A stretch of 64,000 nucleotides of DNA from Isoperla grammatica (GCA_945910005.1 OX246749.1:25285350-25349349), one strand, 5' to 3'; shown: positions 1 through 12,451, numbered from the stretch's first letter. Translations and numbers: made by a program. The notes: generated by a model from the letters alone, not told the origin.

Positions 1-124
1 AATGTGTAACTTGCGCTCATTATTGATTAAACATCAATCCATATTGTAAATACAATGAATAAAATCTATATTAATTAGTCCTCAGCGCAATAATTCACAT
101 TTGTTGTTTTTTAGGCAGTTTAAA

Positions 125-1070
125 AGAATAGAATAGAATGTTTGTTTATTGAATAATTTAGATATGTTATATACATTGCTTATTTTTGGCCACAGTAGGA
201 AAACAATCTCCTGAGGTGTGGCCATTTATATAAAAATGATACATATAAACTAGGAACTTATACACTAAGATAATAATAAGAAAAGACAAGAGTAGATGCT
301 AGTAGATACAATATTAATAATTACTTAGTATAAATATGAGAGAGCAGTTCATAATGTAAAGAAAACTTATGGCCTACTAACTAATGTTTATTTTCTTTTC
401 TTTGTATAAAACAGTATATAAACACTAATAACAACCAATTTTCGACAATTCTTTAGATACCAGGGTAACAGTTTACAATATAATTAACTTTCTCTATACT
501 GAGATTTTGTAACCACATACTACATTGTTTCATGAAGCAGTATTTTGATTTGAGTAGTGAGATGTGAGACGGAAGTAAGTTATATAGTTTAGGACCAAGA
601 AATATCGGGTGCCTCTGTGTTAATCCTTTGACAACGCGCAGTTCTTGTACGCAATTAAATCTACTGTTTCTGGTGAAGTGATTGTGAATTTGGGAGACCC
701 GACGGGAGGTTATTTTATTAGAGTAAATGGACTTGAGTATTGCTAAAAGGTATAATTTTCGAACTTGAAAGACTTCCGTTTCATTATATAAAAATTTTGA
801 AGAATATCTGAAAGGTTTTTTCAACATGATTCTCAATATAATATTTTGTGCTGTCACAAGTTTTAAAAAATGGGAGCCATATGCTCCCCCCCAGCCTATA
901 ATACCATAATTGAGAATTGATTGTACTGTAGCAAAGTACACCAATTTAAGATGCCGTACCGATAATATATTTCTCAGATTGTAGAATAGTGCCATAGCAT
1001 GCCTAAGTTTATTGACTAAATTTGCAATATGAAAGTTCCACTTTAGATGACAATCAACAAAAAACAAAAT
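125..1070 (-). mobile_element. 3' end of a 5'-truncated LINE
   Basis: This is the 3' portion of a non-LTR retrotransposon read on the minus strand. It holds the C-terminal part of the reverse-transcriptase ORF (453-1067), then an AT-rich 3' region with an AATAAA-type signal near 147 and a short ATTCT-type tail near 125-140. Similarity stops near 1070, as expected for 5' truncation. The encoded peptide resembles the C-terminal part of the LINE at 52.5-55.4 kb, so the two probably belong to related families. Positions 1-124 show nothing recognisable. Confidence 0.7.
453..1067 (-). pseudogene. LINE ORF2 C-terminal fragment (post-RT region)
   Basis: About 200 residues without stops correspond to the region downstream of the reverse-transcriptase palm in APE-type LINEs. 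The visible signatures are a DCHLKWNFHI stretch (the usual D-x-x-LxWxxHI thumb motif), an LNYGIIGWGG stretch and a FLGPKLYNLLP stretch near the C-terminus. All have close counterparts in the larger LINE at 52.5-55.4 kb. The catalytic YADD and the endonuclease are absent, so the fragment cannot be active. The first residue comes from a non-ATG codon and is not a real start. Confidence 0.75.
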
Positions 1071-1530
1071 TTTAAAAGTAAAATTAAAACCGGGGTCATA
1101 TTGGACCCCGCCATATCAGTTACGTATATGAAAATAAGGATACCAGTCAAGGGTTAAGTTACAAGAAATTGTATTTTTTGCTATTCTGAATCTGAAAAAT
1201 CGCGAATACTTTCTTATACAAACATTTCTTACAAATCGGTGGTTGTCGAGGGGACCGTAAGCAACGCATAGGCATACCTTGCACTATCTATAGGGTGTTA
1301 TGCCACTGAGGCTTTTTGAACATATTGTCACAGATGTACTGTGGTACAAGTGCCCTACGTAAGTCTCTAATGGGGGCGGGGGCTCGTTCTTAGGGGCACA
1401 CTGTCGTTCACGTGACAGTCACACGGGGCGGAACATGTCAATAACAAACAGGGCCTCGTTCTTAGGGGTACGACTCTGAAGTAAAAGACTTCTTTTGAAC
1501 ACTGTCACTGTGAAGATACAGCTTCGGATG
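1071..1530. other. Unassigned sequence before the minisatellite
   Basis: No convincing coding frame or repeat was recognised here. The final 150 bases become GC-rich and lead directly into the first minisatellite unit. A short cysteine-containing minus-strand reading near 1190-1330 is interrupted by a stop and is too degenerate to name. Confidence 0.4.
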
Positions 1531-3740
1531 CCGTGCGCGCCCCAGTGTTCACCGAGCTGTGTCGTCGCTTAGCTACTTGTTGCCTCGTTGCCCCCCCCAC
1601 ATCGGGTGCCGCGCCCCAGTGTTCACCGAGCTATGTCGTCGCTTAGCTACTTGTTGCCTCGTTGCCCCCCCCACATCGGGTGCCGCGCCCCAGTATTCAC
1701 CGAGCTGTGTCGTCGCTTAGCTACTTGTTGCCTCGTTGCCCCCCCCACATCGGGTGCCGCGCCCCAGTATTCACCGAGCTGTGTCGTCGCTTAGCTACTT
1801 GTTGCCTCGTTGCCCCCCACCACATCGGGTGCCGCGCCCCAGTGTTCACCGAGCTGTGTCGTCGCTTAGCTACTTGTTGCCTCGTTGCCCCCCCCCCCCC
1901 CACATCGGGTGCCGCGCCCCAGTGTTCACCGAGCTGTGTCGTCGCTTAGCTACTTGTTGCCTCGTTGCCCCCCCCACATCGGGTGCCGCGCCCCAGTGTT
2001 CACCGAGCTGTGTCGTCGCTTAGCTACTTGTTGCCTCGTTGCCGCCCCCCACATCGGGTGCCGCGCCCCAGTGTTCACCGAGCTGTGTCGTCGCTTAGCT
2101 ACTTGTTGCCTCGTTGCCCCCCCCCCCACATCGGGTGCCGCGCCCCAGTGTTCACCGAGCTGTGTCGTCGCTAAGCTACTTGTAGCCTCGTTGCCGCCCC
2201 CACATCGGGTGCCGCGCCCCAGTGTTCACCGAGCTGTGTCGTCGCTTAGCTACTTGTTGCCTCGTTGCCCCCCCCCCCCACATCGGGTGCCGCGCCCCAG
2301 TGTTCACCGAGCTGTGTCGTCGCTTAGCTACTTGTTGCCTCGTTGCCGCCCCCACATCGGGTGCCGCGCCCCAGTGTTCACCGAGCTGTGTCGTCACTTA
2401 GCTACTTGTTGCCTCGTTGCCGCCCCCACATCGGGTGCCGCGCCCCAGTGTTCACCGAGCTGTGTCGTCGCTTAGCTACTTGTTGCCTCGTTGCCGCCCC
2501 CACATCGGGTGCCGCGCCCCAGTGTTCACCGAGCTGTGTCGTCGCTAAGCTACTTGTAGCCTCGTTGCCGCCCCCACATCGGGTGCCGCGCCCCAGTGTT
2601 CACCGAGCTGTGTCGTCACTTAGCTACTTGTTGCCTCGTTGCCCCCCCCCCCCCACATCGGGTGCCGCGCCCCAGTGTTCACCGAGCTGTGTCGTCGCTT
2701 AGCTACTTGTTGCCTCGTTGCCGCCCCCCACATCGGGTGCCGCGCCCCAGTGTTCACCGAGCTGTGTCGTCGCTTAGCTACTTGTTGCCTCGTTGCCGCC
2801 CCCCACATCGGGTGCCGCGCCCCAGTGTTCACCGAGCTGTGTCGTCGCTTAGCTACTTGTTGCCTCGTTGCCGCCCCCCACATCGGGTGCCGCGCCCCAG
2901 TGTTCACCGAGCTGTGTCGTCGCTTAGCTACTTGTTGCCTCGTTGCCGCCCCCCACATCGGGTGCCGCGCCCCAGTGTTCACCGAGCTGTGTCGTCGCTT
3001 AGCTACTTGTTGCCTCGTTGCCCCCCCCCCCACATCGGGTGCCGCGCCCCAGTGTTCACCGAGCTGTGTCGTCGCTTAGCTACTTGTTGCCTCGTTGCCC
3101 CCCCCACATCGGGTGCCGCGCCCCAGTGTTCACCGAGCTGTGTCGTCGCTTAGCTACTTGTTGCCTCGTTGCCGCCCCCCCCCCCACATCGGGTGCCGCG
3201 CCCCAGTGTTCACCGAGCTGTGTCGTCGCTTAGCTACTTGTTGCCTCGTTGCCCCCCCCCCCCACACATCGGGTGCCGCGCCCCAGTGTTCACCGAGCTG
3301 TGTCGTCGCTTAGCTACTTGTTGCCTCGTTGCCCCCCCCCACATCGGGTGCCGCGCCCCAGTGTTCACCGAGCTGTGTCGTCGCTTAGCTACTTGTTGCC
3401 TCGTTGCCCCCCCCCCCCCACATCGGGTGCCGCGCCCCAGTGTTCACCGAGCTGTGTCGTCGCTTAGCTACTTGTTGCCTCGTTGCCCCCCCCCCCCACA
3501 TCGGGTGCCGCGCCCCAGTGTTCACCGAGCTGTGTCGTCGCTTAGCTACTTGTTGCCTCGTTGCCGCCCCCCACATCGGGTGCCGCGCCCCAGTGTTCAC
3601 CGAGCTGTGTCGTCGCTTAGCTACTTGTTGCCTCGTTGCCCCCCCCCCCCACATCGGGTGCCGCGCCCCAGTGTTCACCGAGCTGTGTCGTCGCTCAGCT
3701 ACTTGTTGCCTCGTTGCCCCCCCCCCCCCCCCACATCCAC
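1531..3740. repeat. GC-rich minisatellite, about 76-bp unit, 29 copies
   Basis: A unit starting CAGTGTTCACCGAGCTGTGT recurs 29 times, with the first near 1539, the last near 3667 and a mean spacing of 76 bp. The units are nearly identical, and most of the length variation lies in a poly-C tract before CACATCGGGTGCC. Rare point variants recur: a GCTAAGC form in copies 9 and 14, and a GTCACTTAGC form in copies 12 and 15. This suggests segmental duplication within the array. Long ORFs on both strands are artefacts of repetition; the unit length is not a multiple of three, so frames cycle. Confidence 0.97.
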
Positions 3741-4275
3741 GACACCTCTTGAACACGCCGAGCGGTGGATCTAGTTACGCTGCCGTCACGTTTAGACACG
3801 CGTACAAAGGTTCTCGAACCGTAAGAGATGTTTTCCTTACCCCTCTCCACCTCGACCGTCTGAACATTAGTTCTTGTAATGGAGTGGGTAGACTATTTAT
3901 TGTCCCAGTCCTCTTGTTGCTGTGTAAAATCTTCATTATGTAATATGTATACAGATTCCTCTTCCCCCCCCCCCCCTTGTTTTAGTATTACATGACAACC
4001 TTGGTTTTAACCGGTATGGTATGATCAGTTTTGGTACCTAACAAGTTTTAAAACATATTTTTAGTGCCTTTTTTTCAAGCGTACTCAACGTGAGTTCTGT
4101 TTTTCATATTAGCATATATTTAATACTAATAATAATAATACAATTTAATTTAGAGAGTTTGCTCTGAATGTGTAATGGACGTGTACAGTTCAGCTCGCTC
4201 ATAAGGAACCCGCTTTTAAAGTAGTTGGATCTATTCCCCCCTTTAAATGTGAAAGCACAAAATATATTAAGAGCA
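3741..4275. other. Unassigned sequence after the minisatellite
   Basis: The first 150 bases are moderately GC-rich and resemble the flank before the array. The rest is AT-rich with a poly-C run near 3966-3976. No gene or repeat was recognised. Confidence 0.4.
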
Positions 4276-4633
4276 AAGGTTACCTCTATGTCAAAAACCA
4301 TGGAAAATTGAATTTTTAAATTACATCTCAAGATTGCAACACAAAATCGAAAATCTCATTCAACAGCGCAATGTGTTTTGGTCAGCCCTACAAACTGAAG
4401 GAAATATTATAACCATTAGCATAGTTATTTGGATTATTAAATCGATAATTAAAAATAAAATTAAAAAATAAAAACCATACTGATTATAATGTAAGACTCA
4501 ATTTAGAGCATTCAGTATGTAGGGCTTACTAAACCACAGAGCGCTGTTGATTCAGATTTTCGATGTCAAAGCCCATTCTTGAGATATAATTTAAAATGAA
4601 ATTTTGTGCGGTTTTTAACGTAGATGTATCCTT
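4276..4633. mobile_element. Imperfect palindromic element, MITE-like
   Basis: The halves are imperfect inverted repeats over roughly 150 bases each. The left arm reads AGGTTACCTCTATGTCAAAA and the complement of the right arm AGGATACATCTACGTTAAAA. Further in, TCAACAGCGC and GCGCTGTTGA pair, as do CAGCCCTACA and TGTAGGGCTT. No ORF is present. A target-site duplication could not be fixed because the ends are degenerate. Confidence 0.6.
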
Positions 4634-5275
4634 CCCTGTTTACCCATATATATCTATAAGGAAGTTTGGTTTTAATTCAACCTCTTCTTGAGCACGCCCG
4701 TATATGGGCGTTTAAGATTCAAGTCTTTTAAAGTCTATTTAAAACAAAACCTACCCTGGCAGTGTTGCAGGTCTACACTGAAATTGAGAAAAATACTCCC
4801 GAAGAGATTAACAAAGTAGTTTCGAATCCGCTTCAGTTTCGTTAAAAGTGGGCTCGTCTACGGTCGAGGACAGCAAAAGATTAGTCCAAATGAGGGGAAA
4901 TTTTACCCCTCTTTTACCCCCACTCGTCTCCGCTTGAACAGATGGCGACTACCTTGACAATAGCGGCGACCGGACCTCAGGGTCTTTCTCGAAGGGTCGA
5001 CCCTAATTATCTCTCGCCAAGAAAAGTGACCATCAGTACTTGAAACTTTCATATTATTTCTTTTTTTTTACAAACCCATTATGAGCATGGCAAGTCTTGA
5101 ATATTCTTGTTACGCTAATCATAAAACTGTTTTACTTTTTTCTCTAGCTGTATTTTAAAGTGAAATCAACGAAGAATACATTATTGTGTCATTTGTAAGT
5201 ATCGCATAAAGTTAGTGGGAAATGACAAATTTATAAACTAAAATATAAAATTACAAAAACAACAATAAAAACAAC
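4634..5275. other. Unassigned sequence
   Basis: No ORF, RNA gene or repeat was recognised. The region around 4850-5030 is more GC-rich than its surroundings but has no open frame of useful length. Confidence 0.4.
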
Positions 5276-5819
<544 letters not shown>

Positions 5820-7461
5820 GTGTTGCTTGCAAACAGATTTTAAGCCACTAATCTTTTATAATTCCAAGCACTAATGAAATAACTTAAAATAAAGATACAG
5901 AAAAAACTCAAAAAGGTACATGATCAGAATAGCGATTAGATTACATATTTTTGAACATCGATATGAATTGAAATATTTCGTTGTATAAAGTGTTTGAAAC
6001 AAAAGGGTATTGTTCGGCAGGAGACCTTTTTTTTCTATTCTCGAGCGGCTGCCGGCGTGCGCTCAGTCTGGGGTTGGTTGGGTAGTGGGGGTAGAGGTTC
6101 GCTAGTACCTGGGACGAATCTCTTCTTGTCCACGACTTTAGTATATTTTATTCTTGATCTAATACCAGTTTGTGCAATTCAAGTCGTAGAACCGTTCGAT
6201 TCTAGTGTAATTTATTGAAGTTTGTAGCGCGCAATTTTACTAAGTGAGAAACGAACGTTACGTAGTATTGTTGCAAAGCCACTCTTCGAGAGGCGGGTGG
6301 TAAACGCGAGGAAGATTTCAATCAACCCCAGGTTTGTGACGCGAACCTCCGGGTACGGTCGTCAACGCGATGCGCGTTTCGCTCGAGTTATTTACGCGCG
6401 AGACAAAACGGTGCTCGTCAAGTCGTAACCTCGATGAAACCGTCTCTTCTTCCCGTTGTAGAATGTGGAGCCATATTCTGTCCATCCTTTGTATTGTACT
6501 CGACTTGTTACATGTAGCCTACGTGTTATACATAGATACTGCAATGGTTCTAGTTTTAGTGTTGTGTATTTAATGTATTATAGATTTATAGTGGTAACCA
6601 AGGTTCGTCGATCCCCTCGCGGAGGTTCGGTAAACGTCAACGTTGGGTCTTCTCATGGGCACGAAAATCGTCGTTCTCTTGCCCACCACAAAAACTGGTT
6701 CGTTACGAAAATCTATCGTGTAAAATTTGATTTTAGAATGTTTCATTAAAAACGTAGAAAGAATACAAATAAAATAAAATTATTTCAATTCTATAGGTAA
6801 CGCGGCTACGAACCAGGATTGGTTTTTGACGGATCAGTTAGTTTGTTTTGCCGGATTATTCTCACGTTTGAATAACGTGTGACTTTTAACATTGTGGAAA
6901 CGGATGGGACGACCCAACTTGGGAGGTGGACGAGCCCCCGCCAGGGGATTTACGGACCTTGGACTGGTATCAAGAGCGGCCGGGCATAACTAGTGGGCTC
7001 GAGTCTCAACACTGTGGACAACTCTCAATGCTATTTAGGGTGGAAGTTTAGGGGCGACTGTAAGACTGCCCACTTAAATTTGATACTAATCAATATTTAT
7101 ATTTCTTAACTGTATTGGTGTCGAGGAGTGTACAAGTCAAAAGTCGAAAAAAAAAAACGTACTACACGTTTTTTTCTTCTTATCAATTGTATCGTCTTCG
7201 TCTTTGTTAAGGCTCGGCTCGACCGTAACCGACGGCATCGTGATTGTAATCGGAATCCGGAAATCGTGAAAGAGTTGACCTACTTGGTTCTTATGGCGCC
7301 GCTCCCGACGAAACCGTGACGTCGTAATGGATTGTAATGGTATAAATCATATTTCTGCAATTGCGATACCGATTACAACTACGATGCTGTCAATTGTGGT
7401 TGGGCCTTTATCTATCCTCTTCGCCTCTGTTCCCATCTCGAACCTAAACGGAAACCTCCCA
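5820..7461. other. Non-coding stretch with a dispersed 50-bp motif
   Basis: No gene was recognised. A motif containing CCAGGGGATTTACGGACCTT occurs near 6943-6965 and again near 7722-7741. A related GGAGGTTCGGTAAACGTCAA / GGAGGTTTGGTAAACCTCAA pair occurs near 6621 and 7668. The sequence around the neighbouring inverted-repeat element therefore looks like an older decayed repeat. Confidence 0.45.
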
Positions 7462-7967
7462 TCTAATGGTGAATTCACGACCTTGCGTTGCGTTGCGCTG
7501 AACGTTGGACTTTGTTGCGTTGCATTGCGTTGACTTTATCATCTGTTCACGACCTTGCTTTAAACTACAGCCTTCTCGACAGGTCAAACCGCGGATTCAA
7601 GGTCTACTTGATCTCCGATCAAGTGGACCTTGCGTGGATTGAACCCAAGATCCGTCGATCTCCTGGCGGAGGTTTGGTAAACCTCAATGTAAAAACTTGG
7701 GAGTTTGACGAGTCCACGCCAGGGGATTTACGGACCTTGGATTGAACCGACGTTCGAGAAGGCTGTGCTTTAAACCGAGTATCCCGGATCAAACATTCCG
7801 TGCGAGGATCAAGAAGGCTTGCTTTGCGTTATTGCGTTGGAAAGTTGAACTAGAACAATGTTTGCAGCATCGCACAGTCGCGCACTGATGATGCTCATGA
7901 TTGGTTGCTAGGACTTCGAAGTTCAAAGTTGCGTAGCGCAACGCAAGGTCGTGAATTCACCATTAGA
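7462..7967. mobile_element. 506-bp MITE with about 36-bp terminal inverted repeats
   Basis: The left end reads TCTAATGGTGAATTCACGAC and the right end is its reverse complement. The match continues through CTTGCGTTGCG and neighbouring bases for about 36 bp. The interior contains no ORF and several GCGTTG-rich segments. Flanking bases do not give an obvious target-site duplication, so the superfamily is unresolved. Confidence 0.75.
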
Positions 7968-8323
7968 GTGTTGCACGATTGTGGACACTGTTTCGGGCGC
8001 GGTTCTACGGAGCCCCAGGAGATAATTCAACGAAAAATCTTTCCTGACCTCTCTGAAATTTGTCTTGACCAAATGAATTTATGTTGAATCCTTAAACATA
8101 CTCAGATCGATTTAAAACTAAGCTATTCGTGACGGGACAAAAATGTAGGTCTACCACGAAACAGCCAACTCATATATTGCCGCCATTTCGTGAATATCTT
8201 AAATATATATACATATATATGTATATTCTTTCTCCAGTCGGGGTTGGTTCCTTTATTTCTGCTTTAATTCATTATATTATATACTGTATATATGTATGTT
8301 GAAAACCTAAAATTACAAAAAAC

Positions 8324-8392
8324 AAGCCCGGCTGGGACCCGAACCCAGGTCTCCCACTTGCGGGGTGGGAGCCTTGACCCCCGGGACTGGCA
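8324..8392 (-). repeat. tRNA-derived SINE head, degenerate
   Basis: Read on the minus strand, this carries GGGAGACCTGGGTTCGGGTC, which has a pol III B-box core, preceded by a weak A-box region. It matches the head of the SINE split by the hAT element and the inverted copy near 9.9 kb. The acceptor stem does not pair, so it is not a tRNA gene. Confidence 0.55.
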
Positions 8393-8646
8393 ATTTAATG
8401 TCTGGATATTGTGCTTATAACATCTATTTGGCGGTGGACCAACACTTCAACATTTCAATTTCACTTGAGTTGACCAGCCACACATATTCTGTCGTAACCT
8501 TAACGCCGGCTTGAGCGGGGAGTTTATTTTAAAGGATATTTTTTCAAGAAAACCTCTTGTGGGTGGATTTATGAAGACAACCAGAAATAATGAACCAACC
8601 CCGACCGGGAACCGCCACATAGACGTTATAATGCACTATATCCAGA

Positions 8647-9890
8647 CATTGAATTGACAGTCCCGATGGTCTAGGGGTCAATGCACCCACGCGGCAAGTG
8701 GGAGACCTGGGTTCAGTGATGATTTCAGACATTTTTCCTAGGGGGGGCTGATAAAAATCTGGGGTGTTGCTAAATTAGTAACTCATTTTATGGCTTAGGG
8801 TTTAGAAACAAATGGTCTTCCTGTGTGTGGGATTAAAGATGCACAAAATGGGTGATGTTTATACTAAAACCAGTGGGTAGCCTGATACACACAAATTGAG
8901 ATCACATGAAAAGTTATTAATTCCTGGTGAGAACAAGGACATAATGAACTTTCCAATGATATGTTTTAAAATCTATTCTAAGATATTTTTCTGGTTTTAT
9001 AAGCGGGTCAAAGCTAGGCCGGTCTTAAAGATAAGACCAAAAAATACTTAGGACCTCTTGTGAATCCGGGCCCAGGTATTTACTTACACAGTTTAGAGCA
9101 GTCGGATTCTACGGGGTTTCTTCCTAGCGTAATTATCCAAAACTTGGTTGACAAGATCTTCAGATGGGTTTTCTGGCCCCTCAATGCTGATCCTCATACA
9201 TTGATCCAAAGTGTTTTGATTATAGTGTTCTCGTTTTCGCAATCAGTTAAGCAGTTCATGGAAATGTTATTGAGATGAGCCAATGTTGACTTGATCAAGG
9301 TTGGCAACATCGATGCGTGAATGTCAGATGTTTGTAGTTGTATACTTAGATTCGACACTGCACTAAGTGCCTCATGGAGACCACAGAGTGTGACCAAAAA
9401 GCTGTTCCGTCAACTAGGCGCCGACCACATTCTGAGAAGGGGATGCACCGTGACAAAAGGCAGGGATGGAGGGGGTTACGTCTCTGTTGATGCCATCCTT
9501 TCAGTTTTCGAATATGAGGTGATTCCTTTTTGCCATTCTTACCTATTACCTAACATCGTTTCAATAGAAAATAAAATGTTGCATCATTTATGTAGTTGAG
9601 TTTTTCGTGGAAATCGATTTATTTCCTAGTCCTATATGAGGTGGAAAAATATACCTCATTTTCTTGTATTTTGCATTTTTTTTTGGCAAATTTACATTAC
9701 TTCATGTGATTTTTTCAATATGCTAGGGAGGGGGGGGAAATTACAACTGCAGGGGGGGGCTCCGCCCCCCCCCCCCTGGGATATGACTGAAATCATCACT
9801 GCCTGGGTTCGATTCCCAGTCGGGGTTGGTTTTTTATTTGTGGTTTTCTTCATGTCCACCCACAAAAGGTTTTCTTGAAATAATATCCAT
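8647..9890 (+). mobile_element. tRNA-derived SINE split by a hAT element
   Basis: The left part (8647-8713) carries an A-box-like TGGTCTAGGGGTCA and ends at GACCTGGGTT. The right part resumes at 9802 with CCTGGGTTCGATTCCCAGTC, which completes the B box, then runs into the SINE body. Removing one copy of CCTGGGTT and the intervening 1088 bp gives an uninterrupted tRNA-like head that matches the inverted SINE copy at 9.9 kb. Confidence 0.7.
8714..9801. mobile_element. Non-autonomous hAT-type transposon, 1088 bp
   Basis: The ends are CAGTGATGATTTCAG and its exact reverse complement, with weaker matching beyond 15 bp. They are flanked by a perfect 8-bp direct duplication CCTGGGTT at 8706-8713 and 9802-9809. 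A CAG-type terminus with an 8-bp duplication is the standard hAT signature. No transposase ORF is present. Long G and C runs near 9727-9776 pair with each other and with GGGGGGG near 8741. Confidence 0.88.
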
Positions 9891-9904
9891 TTAAATATAT
9901 GTAT

Positions 9905-9972
9905 ATATAGAAATCCAGAAACTGAAAAACCAACCCCGACTGGGAATCGAACCCAGGTCTCCCACGTGCCAG
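9905..9972 (-). repeat. Inverted copy of the tRNA-derived SINE
   Basis: On the minus strand it reads GAGACCTGGGTTCGATTCCC and continues to the same body start as the SINE at 9802-9890. The two copies face away from each other and could form a hairpin. The A-box side is replaced by the GA-rich microsatellite at 9973. Confidence 0.65.
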
Positions 9973-10099
9973 GTGGAGCGAGAGAGAGATGAGAAAGAGA
10001 GAGAGAGAGGGAGGGAGAGAGAGATAGAGAGAGAGTGAAAGATAGTGCGAGAGAGAGAGAGAGAGCAAGAGAGAATGAGACAGATAGATAGATAGATAA
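9973..10099. repeat. (GA)n-rich microsatellite with GATA tail
   Basis: Irregular GA repeats end in four GATA units that abut the 3' end of the LINE at 10100. The ATCT tail seen on the LINE strand may be the LINE's own 3' tail. Confidence 0.9.
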
Positions 10100-11906
10100 T
10101 GGTCTTTATTGAAGGCGGGATTAAGGCCAGCTAGGCCTTATCTTCCATCCAACCTTTTAACAAATAATACATTTTGATACAGACAATAAACAATGGACAG
10201 TAGTACAATAATAATTAACTATTCAATACATATACTTAAATACAAACTCATAATGAAAAACAAAAAATTAATTGCAAATAAGGTTAACCATTCATTCGAA
10301 AACTACATTTGAGTTTAATTTGAAGTGCGCGTTAACATATTAAAATATAATAATAACGCAGTAATTATTTAATCAGTGTCTACGATCATTCATACATAGC
10401 AATTTAACAAAAGAAACAATCAAAACAAAAAATAACAGGAAAACAGGAAACAGGCTTATCATTCATGCACACCCCATTCATACGGCAACAAGAAAGTTTT
10501 ACGAAATTTTAGACAATAATATATAGATAGCTATTTGGTGGATTTGGTTTTTACGTTATTATAGCTATATTTCGGCCTTGTGATGACATTGCTCGAAATA
10601 TAGATTGTGAGTTTTACTCTTGAAAATGTAAAAATTATTGATGTGCACATCCCTGATCTCTGAAGGAAGGGCATTCCAAGTTCTAATGGCGTTGATTGTA
10701 AATGAGTTGTCAAGTAAAGTTGTCCTGTGTAATGGAAAAGTAAGTTGTGTGCCTGATCTCGACCTTGTGTTAAAGAGATGGTTTGAGTGGAGGTATTGAA
10801 AATTGTCAGTAAGGTATGCGGGTAAAGAAGTGGATAGTATTCGGTGAACCATACAGACTGAGTGAAGGTTACGTCTTTCGTTCAGACGGAGCCATGAAAG
10901 ATGTTTGAAACCAGGGGTGATATGATCGGATTTCTTGATTCCTAAAATAAAACGTATACATGAATTTTGAGCCCTCTGTAAGCGGATTGCCAAGTCTTCG
11001 GTCAAGTCATTATAAACAACGTCACAGTAGTCAAAATGTGGGAGTATGAGGCATTGGACAAGCATTGTCTTCAGTTTGGTAGGTAAAAAGTTTTTAAGTC
11101 TGTTGAGTGAGTGTAATGCTGCGTAAGTCTTTTGGCACACGTGTTGAATGTGGTCTGACCAAGAGAGGTTGTCCGTCATGTAGAGTCCCAAGTTTTTAAC
11201 AGTTTTTTGTAAGGGTATGACGATGCCATTTAAAGTGACGCGTTGCAGTGCTGTATAATCTAGTTTTTTAAGTAATTTGTGATAGCCGAAGATAATTGTT
11301 TGTGATTTATTTGGATTTATACTCAAAAAATTCTCAGCAGCCCAGTTTGAAAGACCTTTTAAGTCCTCGTTCATCAAGAATATTGCATGGTTAATTGATG
11401 AAGGCGAGGCGCGTAGATAGATTTGTAGGTCGTCGGCGTATAAGTGATAACTGCAATGGGTAAGAGAAGATGAAATGTCATTTATATAAATAGAAAATAA
11501 TAAGGGCCCAAGTACACTGCCTTGCGGTACCCCAGCATTTACCGCCAGCCACGATGATTGGTTGTCACCTGATATTGTGCATTGCTGTCTACCACGGAGA
11601 TAAGAATTCATCCACTCAAGTGTTGAGTCAGAAAAATGCATAGATTTAAGTTTACTGAGTAATATGTCAAAGTCAACGTTGTCAAATGCTTTGCTAAAAT
11701 CGAGTAGTGTCAAAAGTGTGAGTTGTCGGTTGTCCATGTTTGTCCTAATGTCATCTGTAACTTTAATTAATGCTGTGCATGTGCTATGATTAGTTCTGAA
11801 ACCGGATTGATGCTTATCTAATAAGTCATTATCTTTCAGATATTGAGACATTTGTTTATGAACGATGAATTCTAGAGCTTTTGAAAGAGCGGGAAGAATG
11901 CTTATG

Positions 11907-11907
<1 letters not shown>
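10100..11907 (-). mobile_element. 5'-truncated LINE (RT portion and 3' UTR)
   Basis: The minus strand carries the RT half of a non-LTR retrotransposon, a 3' UTR of about 460 bases and a 3' end with AATAAA just before an ATCT-type tail. The 5' side stops abruptly at 11907 where a pure GA microsatellite begins, so the endonuclease is missing. Related GA repeats lie on both sides. Confidence 0.9.
10565..11907 (-). pseudogene. LINE reverse transcriptase, N-terminally truncated
   Basis: The frame is open from the GA-repeat junction to the stop at 10565, roughly 445 LINE-derived residues. In order it shows a PISILPALSKALE start (RT motif 1 region), a GFRTNHST region, motif A with LLDFSKAFDNVD, motif B with AGVPQGSVLGPLLF, the catalytic YADD and an LSWSDHI thumb segment. 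The palm is intact with no stop or frameshift, so truncation may be fairly recent. The APE endonuclease and ORF1 are absent. Motif style suits the Jockey/CR1 group, but the clade is not resolved by eye. The Ser/Leu-rich residues before PISILPALS come from the microsatellite. Confidence 0.9.
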
Positions 11908-11999
<92 letters not shown>

Positions 12000-12100
12000 A
12001 GATAATGCGAGAGAGAGAGCAAGAGAGAATGAGAAAGAGAGAGAGAGGGAGGGAGAGAGTGAAAGATAGTGCGAGAGAGAAAGAGAGAGAGAGACCCGCT
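11908..12100. repeat. (GA)n microsatellite
   Basis: Nearly pure GA runs to about 11995 and then becomes interrupted GA to about 12095. It abuts the truncated LINE end. Confidence 0.95.
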
Positions 12101-12206
12101 AAACTTTAGAGAATCGGGATTTCACATTTCACCTGTAGATGACAAATATAAATGGGAGCTGGAGAAGATTTATCAATGTATTCCAATAAAGCTGTTTATC
12201 ATATTT

Positions 12207-12216
12207 TTTATTTATT
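12207..12216 (-). terminator. Candidate poly(A) signals of the Ig gene
   Basis: Two overlapping TTTATT motifs on the plus strand give AATAAA on the minus strand, about 240 bases after the Ig-gene stop codon. The stretch 12101-12451 holds no other feature and is the presumed 3' UTR. The cleavage site cannot be fixed from sequence alone. Confidence 0.4.
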
Positions 12217-12451
12217 TCAACGGTACACATATGTTTGTCTATCATTATATATAAATGAGACTAGCAGATCTTGGATCTGAAGCATTTCTGCTCAAAACAA
12301 ACACGCATAAAAAAAATATCAAATTACTTCAACTTTCTTACATATTAAAATTATTATTTAAATGTTTGAAGGAACAGAGAATTGGTTTGATCAAAAAAAG
12401 TATAAACACATTCACTGAATAAAATTTCTATCTACCCTTCAGCTCGCACAC

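Noticed and set aside
1188..1330. Possible piggyBac cysteine-rich end on the minus strand
   Set aside because: Cysteine spacing does not match the family and a stop interrupts it.
1588..3943. Many overlapping ORFs up to about 200 codons on both strands
   Set aside because: They are translations of the 76-bp minisatellite in successive frames; composition and periodicity, not coding constraint, keep them open.
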